Shown here: one piece after another, positions 48,777-58,850 of the stretch
Numbering within the stretch: the first letter of the stretch is position 1
How the letters are laid out: each line of letters starts with the position of its first letter
Assembly (NCBI RefSeq): GCF_004193775.1
Contig: NC_041020.1
Location: 5,599,657 to 5,663,656, forward strand
Reading direction: 5' to 3'
Origin: Glycine soja
Lineage: Eukaryota; Streptophyta; Magnoliopsida; Fabales; Fabaceae
DNA: 64,000 nt
The notes under the pieces: model-generated
Database searches by the model: none
Seen by the model: the letters and a program-made list of their open reading frames with translations, nothing else
Told to the model about the DNA's origin: nothing
Program-made: the position numbers and the translations under genes

Positions 48777-49166
48777 GCAGGGGGGTGAAAATACCTGGCA
48801 GGTTTATTCCCGACAGAGAAGGTGCAACAAAAAATCAGATTTGGGCTTTCTTCCATTTATCTCAGGAGCTGCATTGCATACTGGAGACACACAACCTCAG
48901 CATACAAATATCTCGACAATGCAAGGGGAAACACATAAGGTTATTCAGGACCTTTCTCCTCAGCCACAGGTCAGCAATGGAGTCTCAGAGGCAATCCCAG
49001 AGTCTGATAACCAGTATACTCCTGAGGCAACTCAGTTATGGAGTAGGGCCAAACAATTGGGTCTCACTGGAGGGGGAAGCAAGGAGGCAATCATTCAAAA
49101 GTTCCAGCAAATGGAGGAAAGGGACAGAGTAGAAGCAAACAGAAGGGATGCCAACAACACGAATCA

Positions 49167-49556
49167 ATGAATATAATCTCCTATAATGTCAGAGGCCTAG
49201 GGAGGGGTGTAAAATGGGGAGCAATAAGGAGATTGGTTAAGCAGGGGGGTGTGGATATGATTTGTCTTCAAGAGACAAAGAAAGAATTGGTTGACAAAGC
49301 TATGTGTCAGGCTTTGTGGGGACATGTAGATGTAAGTTGGGAATTGCTGCCAGCTATTAACTCAGCAGGTGGCATACTATGTTTCTGGAATGATAATTCA
49401 TTTAGATTGCAGAGGAAAATCAGTGGTAGTGGTTTTATTTTAATGGTTGGCGAATGGGTCCAAGAAGCTCAACTGATCACCCTTATTACTATTTATTCTC
49501 CATGTGACATACACAATAAAAGAATTCTGTGGGATACAGTAAAACAACTAATTTAG
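49167..49556 (+). pseudogene. LINE endonuclease fragment
   Basis: The frame starts MNIISYNVRGLGRGVKW, the characteristic L1-type endonuclease opening, with the metal-binding Glu in CLQETKK. It reads on through TLITIYSPCDIHNKRILW, then a stop. The catalytic histidine end of the domain is missing because of the internal deletion. Confidence 0.85.
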
Positions 49557-51270
49557 TGGCTGAAGGCATGACAGGTGTAATGAGGGAAGCAATCTCAAAA
49601 AACTGCTTTAGAATTTTCTTGGTGGGGAATAACAAGGTGTCTGTGGATGTTCTTCAATATGCTGATGATACTATATTTTTTGGAGAAGCCTCCATGGAGA
49701 ATGTCAAAGTTGTGAAGGTCATTCTCAGAAGCTTTGAGATGGTCTCTGGTTTGAGGATCAATTTTTCAAAGAGTCAATTTGGAGCTATAGGTCAACCTGA
49801 GGACTGGTGCATCTCTGCTGCTGCCTACCTTAATTGTGCTCTGCTCCAGCTTCCTTTTTGTTATTTAGGAATTCCAATTGGAGTCAATCCGAAAAGAAAG
49901 GTGGTTTGGGAACCGATAATAGGAAGTTTGAGGCTAAACTGAGCAAGTGGAATCAGAGAAGCATCTTTATGGCTAGCATAATCACTCTTATCAATGTTGT
50001 CCTAATAGCATTACCTCTGTTTTATTTGTCTTTTTTCAGGGCCCCCTCAACAATTATCAATAGGTTATCTGCCATCCAAAGGCAATTTCTTTGGGGTAGT
50101 AATCGAGAAGGGAAGAAGATTGCTTGGATATCTTGGAGTCAATGCTATGCTTCTAGAGATATGGGAGGTTTGGGGATCAAAGACATTAAGATCCTCAATA
50201 ATGCTCTTTTAATCAAATGGAAATGGATGATGTTTCACCAACCAGACCATCTTTAGAACAGGATCTTGGTTTCGAAATACAAAGGTTGGAGGGGATTGGA
50301 TCAGGGGCCTCAAAAGCATTACTTCTCTCCTTGGTGGGCTGACCTAAGGGCCATTAACCAACACCAGAGCATGACTGCTGCTTCTAATCAAATTTGCTGG
50401 AAGGTGGGTAGGGGTGATCAGATTCTTTTCTAGGAAGATTCTTGGGTTGATGAGGGTATTCCCCTCAAAGACCAATTTCCAGAATTATACAGAATTTCTT
50501 CCCAAAGAAATCACAAGGTGGCAGATGTGGGATCTTTCTCTGAAAATGGGTGGGATTGGAATCTTTCTTGGAGAAGATATTTATTTGATAATGAGATGGA
50601 GATAGCTTCTAAATTTATTGATCAAATTTCAGCAATCAGGCTAAATACCAACCTGAAGGACACCTGGGTTTGGAGAGCTGAAGCTAATGGGATTTTTTCT
50701 ACTAAATATGCTTACCAAGTCATTAAAGCTGAGCAGCCTTATGAAGGCCAACACCTGGGCTTCCATCAACTTTGGGAGATTAAAATCCCCTCTAGAGCTT
50801 TATCTTTTGCCTGGAGATTGTTATGGGATAGACTTCCTACTAAGGATAACCTAGCTAAGAGACAAATCCAAATTGACAGTGACCTTTGCCCATTCTGCCA
50901 CAGCCAACCTGAGTCTGCCTCTCATTTGTTCTTCACTTGTGTTAAAGTCCTGCCTTTGTGGTGGGAATTCTTTTCTTGGGTGAAGGAAGTCAGGGTCATC
51001 CACTGTAGGCCAATGGATAATTTCCTTCAGCATTACTCTATAACAGAATCAATGGCTTCTAACAGAAGATGGAAAATTTGGTGGCTAGCAGCTACAAACT
51101 CAATTTGGAAGCAAAAAAATGAAATGATATTTCATAATCAGTCTTTTGATATCTCTAAGCTGGTAGATAGTACTCGCTTCCTTATGTGGACTTGGATGAA
51201 GGGGTGCGAAAGGGACTTCAATGTTCCTTTTCATTATTGGTCCTCAGCAATGCCTCTAGTTTTTAGTTAA
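49529..51270 (+). pseudogene. LINE reverse transcriptase end and zinc-binding C-terminus
   Basis: It includes NLVAEGMTGVMREAI, the YADD box, FSKSQFGAIG, the LSKWNQRSIFMASIITLINV connector, MGGLGIKDIKILNNALLIKW and the C-terminal zinc region with DRLPTKDNLAKRQI and CPFCHSQPESASH. At least two frame changes and two stops divide it. Fingers and most of the palm are deleted, so it is inactive. Confidence 0.85.
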
Positions 51271-51401
51271 TGCTTTTCTTGTAAGGCAGGGTTGTGGCTT
51301 GTTGTTGGGTTGTTTTTTCTGTTCTTACAGGATTTTATTATCCTATACAAAGTTAAGCAATTGGTTTCGAAACATGACAACAGAGACATACCTTCGATGG
51401 C

Positions 51402-51940
51402 TTCCCTGGGAGTCTTAAAGCCAACCACAATGGACTTCCAAAATCGATTCCCACCCTTTCCGGGACTCTTTCCTTTCCTACTTTTCTTCGAGCTGCAAAA
51501 GTGACCAAATGTTAAAACGAGGAATGCCTAATGTTAAAACGAAAGGACGTACCTCAATCGACAAGTGGCAGAGACGAACTCCACAATGTGGTTGCAGTCA
51601 CGGAAGCGCAGGCCAGTTTGCGACAAAGACGAACTCATGCAGAAGGAGAAAGAAGAAGAACGCCCTAGGAGTCTTAAGGCCAACCACAATGGACTTCCAA
51701 AATCGATTCCCACCCTTTCCGGGACTCTTTCCTTTCCTACTTTTCTTCGAGCTGCAAAAGTGACCAAATGTTAAAACGAGGAACACCTAATGTTAAAACA
51801 AAAGGACGTACCTCAATCGATAAGTGGCAGAGACGAACTCCACAAAGACGAACTCCACAATGTGGTTGTAGTCATGGAAGCGCAGACCAGTTTGCGACAA
51901 AGACGAACTCAGGCAGAAGGAGAAAGAAGAAGAACGATAG
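51402..51940 (-). repeat. Tandem duplication (259-bp unit) in the 5' part of the CACTA transcription unit
   Basis: AGTCTTAAAGCCAACCACAA at 51411 recurs near 51670, and both units continue with CCAAAATCGATTCCCACCC and CAAATGTTAAAACGAGGAA phrases to an AGAAGAAGAACG end. Unit 2 also has a 15-base internal duplication (GACGAACTCCACAAA). On the minus strand this should hold the first exon or leader of the CACTA transposase, but no clear domain is readable. Confidence 0.8.
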
Positions 51941-51984
51941 GGTTCAAGCACGCGGGGTTGTGCAATTTCAGATTTTTAGTATAT

Positions 51985-52285
51985 AATGATAACAACATCG
52001 ATTTTTCAAAAATAACCGATGTTAACATCAACTAGGTAACATCGATTTTCTTAAAACCGATGTTACCATCAACTCGATAACATCGATTTTTCCCAAACCG
52101 ATGTTAACAACTCGATATTAACATCGGTTTTTCCAAAACCGATGTTAACTACTCCATAGTAACATCAGTTATCGGTTTCGGAAAAACCGATGTTAACTAA
52201 GTCTACTTATTTACAAAAATGCCACCGCGCTTTTGTTAACATCGGTTTTGTGAATAGCCGATGTTAACCGTGCGATGTTAAATCT
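51985..52285. repeat. Right subterminal repeat array of the CACTA element
   Basis: About ten ACATCGATTTT or ACATCGGTTTT motifs paired with AACCGATGTTA, spaced 25-40 bases, mirror the left array. Confidence 0.9.
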
Positions 52286-52304
52286 AAAAATTGTAGTAGT
52301 GTAA

Positions 52305-54108
52305 TTAAGACAAATGTTGTTTTCAAATGGGGGGAGAAACAAGAAGAAGCTTTCAATGCTCTTAAGCAAAAGTTAACCAATGCCCCCATACTTGCTTTGC
52401 CAAATTTTTTAAAATCTTTTGAAATTGAATGTGATGCTTCAAATGTTGGGATTGGGGAAGTATTGTTACAAGAAGGCCATCCAATTGCTTATTTTAGTAA
52501 AAAATTAATTGGTCCTACCCTTAACTATTCTACTTATGATAAGGAGTTGTATGCCTTAGTGAGAGCGTTGAAAACATGGCAACACTATCTTTATCCCAAG
52601 GAGTTTGTGATCCATAGTGACCATGAGTCCTTAAAATACTTAAAAGGACAAGGTAAGCTAAACAAAAGGCATGCCAAATGGGTGGAATTTCTTGAGCAAT
52701 TTCCTTATGTTATTAAACATAAAAAGGGAAAAGGAAATATTGTTACGGATGCCTTGTCAAGGAGACACTTTTTTCTTTCTATGCTTGAAATAAAAATGAT
52801 TGGATTTGATTGCTTGAAAGAAATGTATGAAGGAGATGACACCTTTGGCGAAATCTTCAAAAATTGTGAAAAGTTTTCTAAAGATGATTTTTATAAATAT
52901 GAGGGCTATCTTTTCAAAGAAAATAAATTATGTGTGCCTAAGTGTTCTACTAGAAACTTGCTTGTGTGTGAAGCCCATGAAGGAGGGTTGATGGGGCATT
53001 TTGGGGTCCAAAAGACCTTAGATACATTGAAAGAGCATTTTTATTGGCCTAACATGAAGAAAGATGTGCAGAAATTTTGTGAGCATTGTATTGTTTGCAA
53101 AAAGGCCAAGTCAAAGGTAATGCTTCATGGTTTGTATACCCCTTTACCAATTCTGGATTCTCCATGGATTGATTTATTAATGGACTTTGTTTTAAGGCTG
53201 CCTAGAACAAGTAATGGTAAGGATTCTATATTTGTTGTTGTTGATAGGTTTTCTAAAATGGCTCATTTTATTTCTTGGTAGGAAATTTGATGATGCTAAT
53301 CATGTGGCGGATTTGTTCGTCAAAGAAGTGGTGAAACTCCATGGATTACCAAGAAGCATTGTTAGTGATAGGGACTCCAAGTTCCTAAGCCATTTTTGGA
53401 GGACCTTATGGGGGAAGTTGGGTACTAAGCTACTATTTTCTACTACTTGTCACCCTCAAATGGATGGACAAACGGAGCTCGTGAATAGGACTTTGGGTAC
53501 CTTGCTAAGGACCATTTTGGAAAAGAATCTTAAAAATTGGGAAGTTTGCTTACCTCACATTGAATTTGCTTATAATAGGACTGTGCATAGAACCACTAGT
53601 TGTTCTCCTTTTGAGGTTGTTTTATGGTTTCAATCCACTAACTCCTCTTGATTTGTTGCCAATGCCTAATATTTTAGTTTTTAAGCATAAGGAAGGACAA
53701 GCCAAAGCGAACTATGTGAAAAAGCTCCATGAAAGAGTCAAGGCCCAAATTGAAAAGAGGAATGAGAACTATGATAAACAAGCAAATAAGGGGCGCAAAA
53801 ATGTTGTTTTCCAACCCGAAGATTGGGTTTGGGTTCACATGAGAAAGGAGAGGTTTACGGAGCAAAGGAAATCCAAGCTTCAATCAAGAGGGGATGGTCC
53901 ATTTCAAGTACTTGAAAGGATAAATGACATTACGTACAAGATTGAATTGCCCGGTGAGTATAATGTGAGTACTACATTTAATGTGTCTGACTTAACTCTT
54001 TTTGATGTAGATGGAGAAGCCAATTTGAGGACAAATCCTTTTGAAGAGGGAGAGAGTGATGAGGACAAGGCAAGAAATAAGGGTAAGGAACCTTTAGAAG
54101 GACTTTGA
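52305..54108 (+). pseudogene. Gypsy RNase H and integrase, part after the CACTA insertion
   Basis: It resumes at [10 protein letters not shown] and reads the RNase H ([44 protein letters not shown]). The integrase follows: an H2C2 zinc domain ([12 protein letters not shown] then [12 protein letters not shown]), a core with the D in [21 protein letters not shown] and [12 protein letters not shown], and the C-terminal STTFNVSDLTLFDVDG. Two frameshifts are visible, near 53280 (a stop in ISW*) and near 53622 (an extra T before the [10 protein letters not shown] stretch). No chromodomain was recognised after the integrase. Confidence 0.9.
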
Positions 54109-54250
54109 GGACCTATGGCAAGGGCTAGAACAAAGAAGGCCAAGGAAGCTCTTCAACAAGTGTTAACCATGCTATTTGAATTTAGGCCCAAGTTACAAGT
54201 GGAGAAGCTTCGAATTGTTAATTGCACCATGTTCCAAGAAGAGTAGAGGG

Positions 54251-55014
54251 TGCCACTTTTGTTGACTGATTTTATTAGCATTTTGTTAGTTGAAATAAAG
54301 GCTTAAACTTGTGTTAAAGTGACTATCAATTCTCTTGGGATTTGCACCACCTATGGGCTTGTTTTAATTTAAAGAAATTAAGGTTTAATAAGGTGAAAAC
54401 TCTAGGATTGTGACTACCTCTTGGCTGACCAAGGAGTTGCACAATTTTCCATATGTTTATGTGTCTTAATTCTAGTTTTAATTAGGTATAATGACACCAT
54501 CAATTGTTGATATCAATTCTAGTTTTAATTAGGTTTAATGACATCATCAATTATTGTTATTAGTGATCATTTCACTCGTGTAATCAACTTGATGTCATTC
54601 CTATTTATAGGCTGCACATTTTCTAATAAAAAAATAGACCTTGAATTTGAGTTTTTAATCACCTTCTAAAGTGTGAGAGTGAATCTCCTTAGTTACTTGA
54701 GTGATTCAAGAAATTGGTTTATCAAGAAACATCACATTGTGTGTGACACCAATTCCGGAGGAGTGATTCTTCTAACCCCTTTCTTCATTCTCCTTCTTCA
54801 TCTTTCTAAATCTTCATTCTTTAATCCCACTTGAACACCATTGTTATCATCTTCATTTTCCATCCAAACACATTCAAATTTTGAACCAAATACCTTACAT
54901 TCAACCATCCATAAACTCATCACTTTCTCTCTCATTCAATAAATTTTATAAAAAAAAAGAAAGAAAAACCTTTGAAAATCCATTTTCAACCCTTGTGTAA
55001 ATGGGTTTACATCA
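54251..55014 (+). repeat. 3' LTR of the gypsy element
   Basis: It is the counterpart of 37537-38335, starting TGCCACTTTTGTTGAC (first bases mutated from TGTCAC) and ending ACATCA. It has one fewer copy of the 50-bp internal unit, which explains its shorter length. Confidence 0.88.
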
Positions 55015-55444
55015 CGTGTGTTTATGTTTTTTCCTGTGATGCTAAAATCCACTCCGCCAACCCTCTCGCCACCCGCCACCAGCGCGTGCCAGTATTGGAG
55101 AACAGGATCACAGCTTTGACTATGATGATGACGTGGCAGAAGCTGCTAAGTGGTTGGTTTTAACCCTGAAAAGAACGATGAAGGGTTATTATTTGGTGGG
55201 AAGGTTGATGATGATGACGAGTATTGGAACTTGTGGAGGATTGTAATTCATGTGGTGAGACTCAGAACCTGTTTTGTGGTGTTCATTTTGATGATTGCAG
55301 TGTGCCTTAGAAAAGCTATGAAGTGGATTGTGTGGTTTGGCTTGATCAGAATGAGGTTCAGCACCAGCAGCAGGTAGAGCGTTTTCAACCGGGTTTGGAG
55401 TTTCACTCCTCAAAACCTGCTCATGGTTATTTGACTCAAGGTGT
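55015..55444 (+). pseudogene. 3' fragment of the CONSTANS-like gene (end of B-box 2 and middle region)
   Basis: Directly after the gypsy LTR one frame reads CVYVFSCDAKIHSANPLATR and continues HQRVPVLEN, the unmistakable end of a CONSTANS-like B-box 2. After a frame change come an AEAASWL-type remnant, FNPEKNDEGLLFGG, the acidic VDDDDEY and a CGETQN/CGVHFDDCSV-like segment spread over two frames. FQPGLEFHSSKPAHGY follows, ending at a GTAAGT-type donor (55441). These features are typical of group I COL proteins. No CCT domain was found in the next 1.8 kb. The matching 5' half lies at 37190-37373. Confidence 0.8.
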
Positions 55445-57238
55445 AAGTCTCTTTCCTTTAGAGGTAATTCTTTTTGTTACATGACTTTCTCATGTCATTT
55501 TTTAATAAAAATTGATTTTAAAATTCCAAGTTTAAATAGTTGTATCACTCACTTTTTTTTTACCACGGTTTAAATTATTTTTGTTCTTATAAAATATATT
55601 ATTATTTATGCAATCTTTCTAATTTTTTTGTTTGAATATAATTGTGTCAAGTAACACTATTAACATATGACATAATAATAATGTTAATAATCCATTCATC
55701 TGTCAGAGTTATCAAAACAAGAGTCTAATGAATAATGTTGTATTTTTTTTTAAAAAAAATGTGTTTTTAAATCTTTGTTAACTGCTTTAAACATAAGACT
55801 ATTTGAAAACATAATTTAAAAAAAACACATAATTGTGTCAAGTTTAATATGACATAATAATAATGTTAATAATCCATTCATCTGTCAGAGTTATCAAAAC
55901 AAGAGTCTAATGAATAATGTTGTATTTTTTTTAAAAAAAAATGTGTTTTTAAATCTTTGTTAACTGCTTTAAACATAAGACTATTTGAAAACATAATTTA
56001 AAAAAAACACGCATAATTATCCTCTGATACTTTTTTAATCACATGACATATTAATGAGTAAACATCACATTTACTTGATTAGTTAACATTGTTATTTAAT
56101 AATATATATGAACTACAACAAAAAAGAATTATTATGGCTAATAAAATCAAAACAAAAATCTTTGAAAAATTAAAATAGAAAATTTTCATGTTTTATAGAA
56201 ACCAAAAGAATATTTAAAACCTTTTAATAATGATTAATGATTAATGATATCTAAGTAAGACAAATGGAAAGACTAATATATTCTTAATTTAACATATTAT
56301 TTTTAATAGATGCTTTTTAGTTAGCTAAAATTTGTTAAAAACTATAAAACCAGGAAAATAAATAATTAAATTACACATGAGATTTACAAAATTTTATCAT
56401 TTTTAATAAATTTGAATTAATAATTTTTTAAAATAATATCTACATAATATAAACACTTCATTAATAGACAGATTTTTTTTTCTTCAGTTTGTTTTCTTTT
56501 CTTATCATTTATAATATGTATATTTTTCTACTTTTACCCCTGTTACTATGTTTACTGTTAATTGGGTCCATCATTTTCTTGTTTGCTTTGGAATCTTTGT
56601 AGATTGAACTCTCTGTTTTCGAGCTTTGATTTTTAGGGTTATGATGCTGACAATTACTGAGTTGTTTAGTGGAGATTTATCCGTTGAAAATTCATTTAAC
56701 TGATCAATTGGCCACATGATTTATTGGTGGCTTCTTGTTAACGAGAGTTTACTTCATCTACTAGTTCAATGATATTTCCTTTTAAGCCTGAAGTTGTCTA
56801 ATTTACTCAAATAAACTTAGTGTTAAATAACTTATAAAAGATGATTGATGCAATTAACAAAATTGTGCCCACCATTTTGAAATATATAATTAATTGCACT
56901 AATTATGTTTTGAGGTTGTAACCTCATTTAAATTAGGCAATCCACTTTTAATTGCTTCCAAATGGAATGGAGTGTAAGTTGGTGACTATCACTATCCCAT
57001 TAGCATCTCGATCTATTCTATTTGTTGAAACCCAAGCTTGGTTTTCACCACCATGCATGTATATTCCTATTTATAAAAAATTGTTATAACATTCTTATTC
57101 ATTCATTAGTGCACCGTCAACTTTACTATCGTATTTTTGGGTATGAATGATATTATTGTTCATAAAATTGTTTCTTGAGTATTGTAGCAATAGGACATCA
57201 ACCCAATATTCTCATTCATTACATTGAAAATCTTTCTC
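55445..57238. other. AT-rich DNA, probably the former COL intron or downstream flank
   Basis: No coding sequence was recognised. It contains a tandem duplication with a 182-base period (55640-55830 and 55832-56012). Confidence 0.5.
55640..56012. repeat. Tandem duplication, period about 182 bp
   Basis: ATTGTGTCAAG at 55641 and 55832, and CATTCATCTGTCAGAG with its long downstream stretch, repeat almost without change. The near identity indicates a recent duplication. Confidence 0.9.
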
Positions 57239-58850
57239 TATCATCAGGTTTCTATTTCCATGGCTCACAATGTGAGAAAGTAAAAGTGCTAGAACAATGT
57301 CAACTTTCTCCCCCACCAGGGTCTGCTCCACCAACCTCTCTTCCTCTATCTTTCCTTGACATTCCTTGGGTTTACTGTGTCCCAGTACTAGGAATCCTAC
57401 TTCTATGAGTTTCCTCACTCAAGTAACCACTTCTTGCAAACAGTGCTTCCAAATCTCAAACACTCTCTTTCTCTCACTCTCCAACACTTCTTCCCCTTCA
57501 CTGGAAATTTAGTGTTCCCACCTAAGCCTCAATTCCCTTATATTCACTACACTCATGAAAACTCCATCTCCTTCACCATTGCAGAATCCACTGCAGAGTT
57601 CCCACTCCTCATAGCTAACACTGCAACAGATGTTAGAGACTCTCACTGATAGCAATCTTACCAAGAATCACAGGCCCAAGAGGATAAGCAGCAAACCAGT
57701 CCACTTGAGAGATTACGTGTGAGCACTAGCAGGCCGTTATGATATTCCACTACTGATTCCACTACTCTGCCAGTAATTAGTTGTAACAACCTACCATTCA
57801 AATTATCAAAGTTTGTTATCTCCAATATCCCGCAAAATTATCTTGTATTCAACTATAAATATAGAGCAAATGAAGGAATAAAGGCAGAGATGCATTAATA
57901 CTTATCTTAATAGTCATAGTAGAATAGCGTCCCTATCACTCACCCTTTTGCTCCTGTGTTACCTACCCCAAGTAGAAAGAAGATGGCACGTGGTTGTTCC
58001 CTCTTATTGCTGATGGAAGAGCCTTCTATCGTTTCATGAAGTTTTGGACGTCCTATGTTACTAAAACAAAATGCGACGTGGCATCATCATCTCAAGCTTT
58101 ATTACCACTTCTCAATAGGGATATCATCGAAGACCCCAAAGGGCTTAAGCTCATTTTGTGGAAGGAGTAGTTATATATGGAACACTCCTATAGAAAGCAT
58201 AATAAAAGAACCCTCCAATGTTGTTGATAGCAATGGCAAAGTTCGTCACGGTTTTGTGCTGAGCCGTGACCTTGTTGAGAAACTAAAGAAATGGGTGTCT
58301 TTTAAGTGCAAGAGTATTTATGGGTTAGAGTTACAATCATTGCAGACATCAACCTTTGTAGCGACATGTTCTTTGATGTGGGTTTGTAGGGTCCAATCAG
58401 AAGAGACCAATAATGCTAGCACTAATCCTAATAATGATGAAACCTGGAAATTGCCTTGCTCCTCGCATTGTATCACTCAAGAGGGGCATGCTAATAGGAG
58501 AAAATGCTATAATTGAGGCAGTGATTGCTATTAGAAGGAAAGTTAGAGATTTTCAGTTAGATGCTATGAAAGGGTTTGAAAGTGTTATATCTGACTCTGA
58601 AGAACTTAGCCAACCAGGGACGAAAAGTGTTGTAACAATTGCAGGGTCACCAAAGATAGGTGCATATGAGACTGATTTTGGGTGGGGAAAGCCCAAGAAG
58701 AGTGAAATACTTCACATAGAAAATTCAGGATCTATTTCGCTTTCTGATAGTAGGGATGAGGAGGGTGGAGTGGAAGTTTGGACTAGTACTTGGAAGGGCT
58801 CAAATGAGCAAATTTTGTACTATCTTGGGAGAATATCTCAGAAATATTGA
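57239..58850 (+). pseudogene. BAHD acyltransferase (malonyltransferase-type) pseudogene
   Basis: The first part reads KVKVLEQCQLSPPPGSAPP, then LPLSFLDIPWV, HFLQTVLPNLKHSLSLTLQH and FFPFTGNLVFPPKPQ. This is a clear BAHD N-terminus of the flavonoid glucoside malonyltransferase type. It breaks at about 57650 and is followed by some 300 bp of unrelated sequence. The gene resumes near 58010 with ADGRAFYRFMKFW, so the HxxxD catalytic motif has lost its His. LLPLLNRDIIEDPKGLKLI and NTPIESIIKEPS follow in different frames. The last open frame (58413-58850) contains NCLAPRIVSLKRGMLIGENA and the family motif DFGWGKP, and ends GRISQKY. These enzymes transfer malonyl groups to flavonoid glucosides in the cytosol. 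This copy cannot be functional. Confidence 0.88.
57660..57960. other. Roughly 300-bp insertion in the BAHD pseudogene, unidentified
   Basis: This segment replaces the sequence expected between the DVRDSH stretch and the catalytic ADGRAF stretch. It has a TATA-like CTATAAATATAG near 57851 and an AATAAAG near 57880, which suggests a small solo LTR, but its ends and any target duplication could not be fixed. Confidence 0.4.

Larger units (their letters stand above)
48780..51340 (+). mobile_element. LINE (L1-type) with internal deletion, plus strand
   Basis: A partial ORF1 end (to 49170) overlaps the start of ORF2. ORF2 opens MNIISYNVRGLGRGVKWG with an endonuclease segment (DMICLQETKKEL). It then stops at 49556, and a deletion joins it to the late reverse transcriptase region (LQYADDTIFFGEA with the YADD catalytic box, LGIPIGVNPKRK). 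The end has a zinc-binding RVT-type domain (CPFCHSQPESASHLFFTC) and ends FHYWSSAMPLVFS near 51270. Frameshifts near 49930 and stops near 50256 and 50433 are also present. Confidence 0.88.
41537..52301 (-). mobile_element. CACTA (En/Spm-type) DNA transposon, 10.8 kb
   Basis: It begins CACTATTAG and ends with the complement of CACTACTAC, flanked by a 3-bp duplication TAA (41534-41536 and 52302-52304). Both subterminal regions are full of ACATCGG/CCGATGT motifs, direct and inverted, as in CACTA elements where the accessory protein binds. Genes run on the minus strand: a remnant first exon at the right, a DUF4216 transposase tail and a second gene ending in a Ulp1-like domain. Removing it and one TAA restores an in-frame gypsy sequence (PLNEV joined to [10 protein letters not shown]), which proves the borders. 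Confidence 0.95.
37537..55014 (+). mobile_element. Ty3/gypsy LTR retrotransposon interrupted by a CACTA element
   Basis: Long terminal repeats (37537-38335 and 54251-55014) enclose a plus-strand gag-pol. After the left LTR (ending TTACATCA) comes a primer-binding site TTGGTTATCAGAGCTCCGG, of initiator-methionine tRNA type. Gene order is gag, zinc knuckle, protease, reverse transcriptase, RNase H, integrase, as in Ty3/gypsy. The element itself is about 6.7 kb; 10.77 kb of CACTA DNA lies between 41537 and 52301. Stops and frameshifts show it is dead. The H2C2 integrase and RNVSTTFNVSDL-type end resemble plant chromoviruses, but no chromodomain was recognised. Confidence 0.92.
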
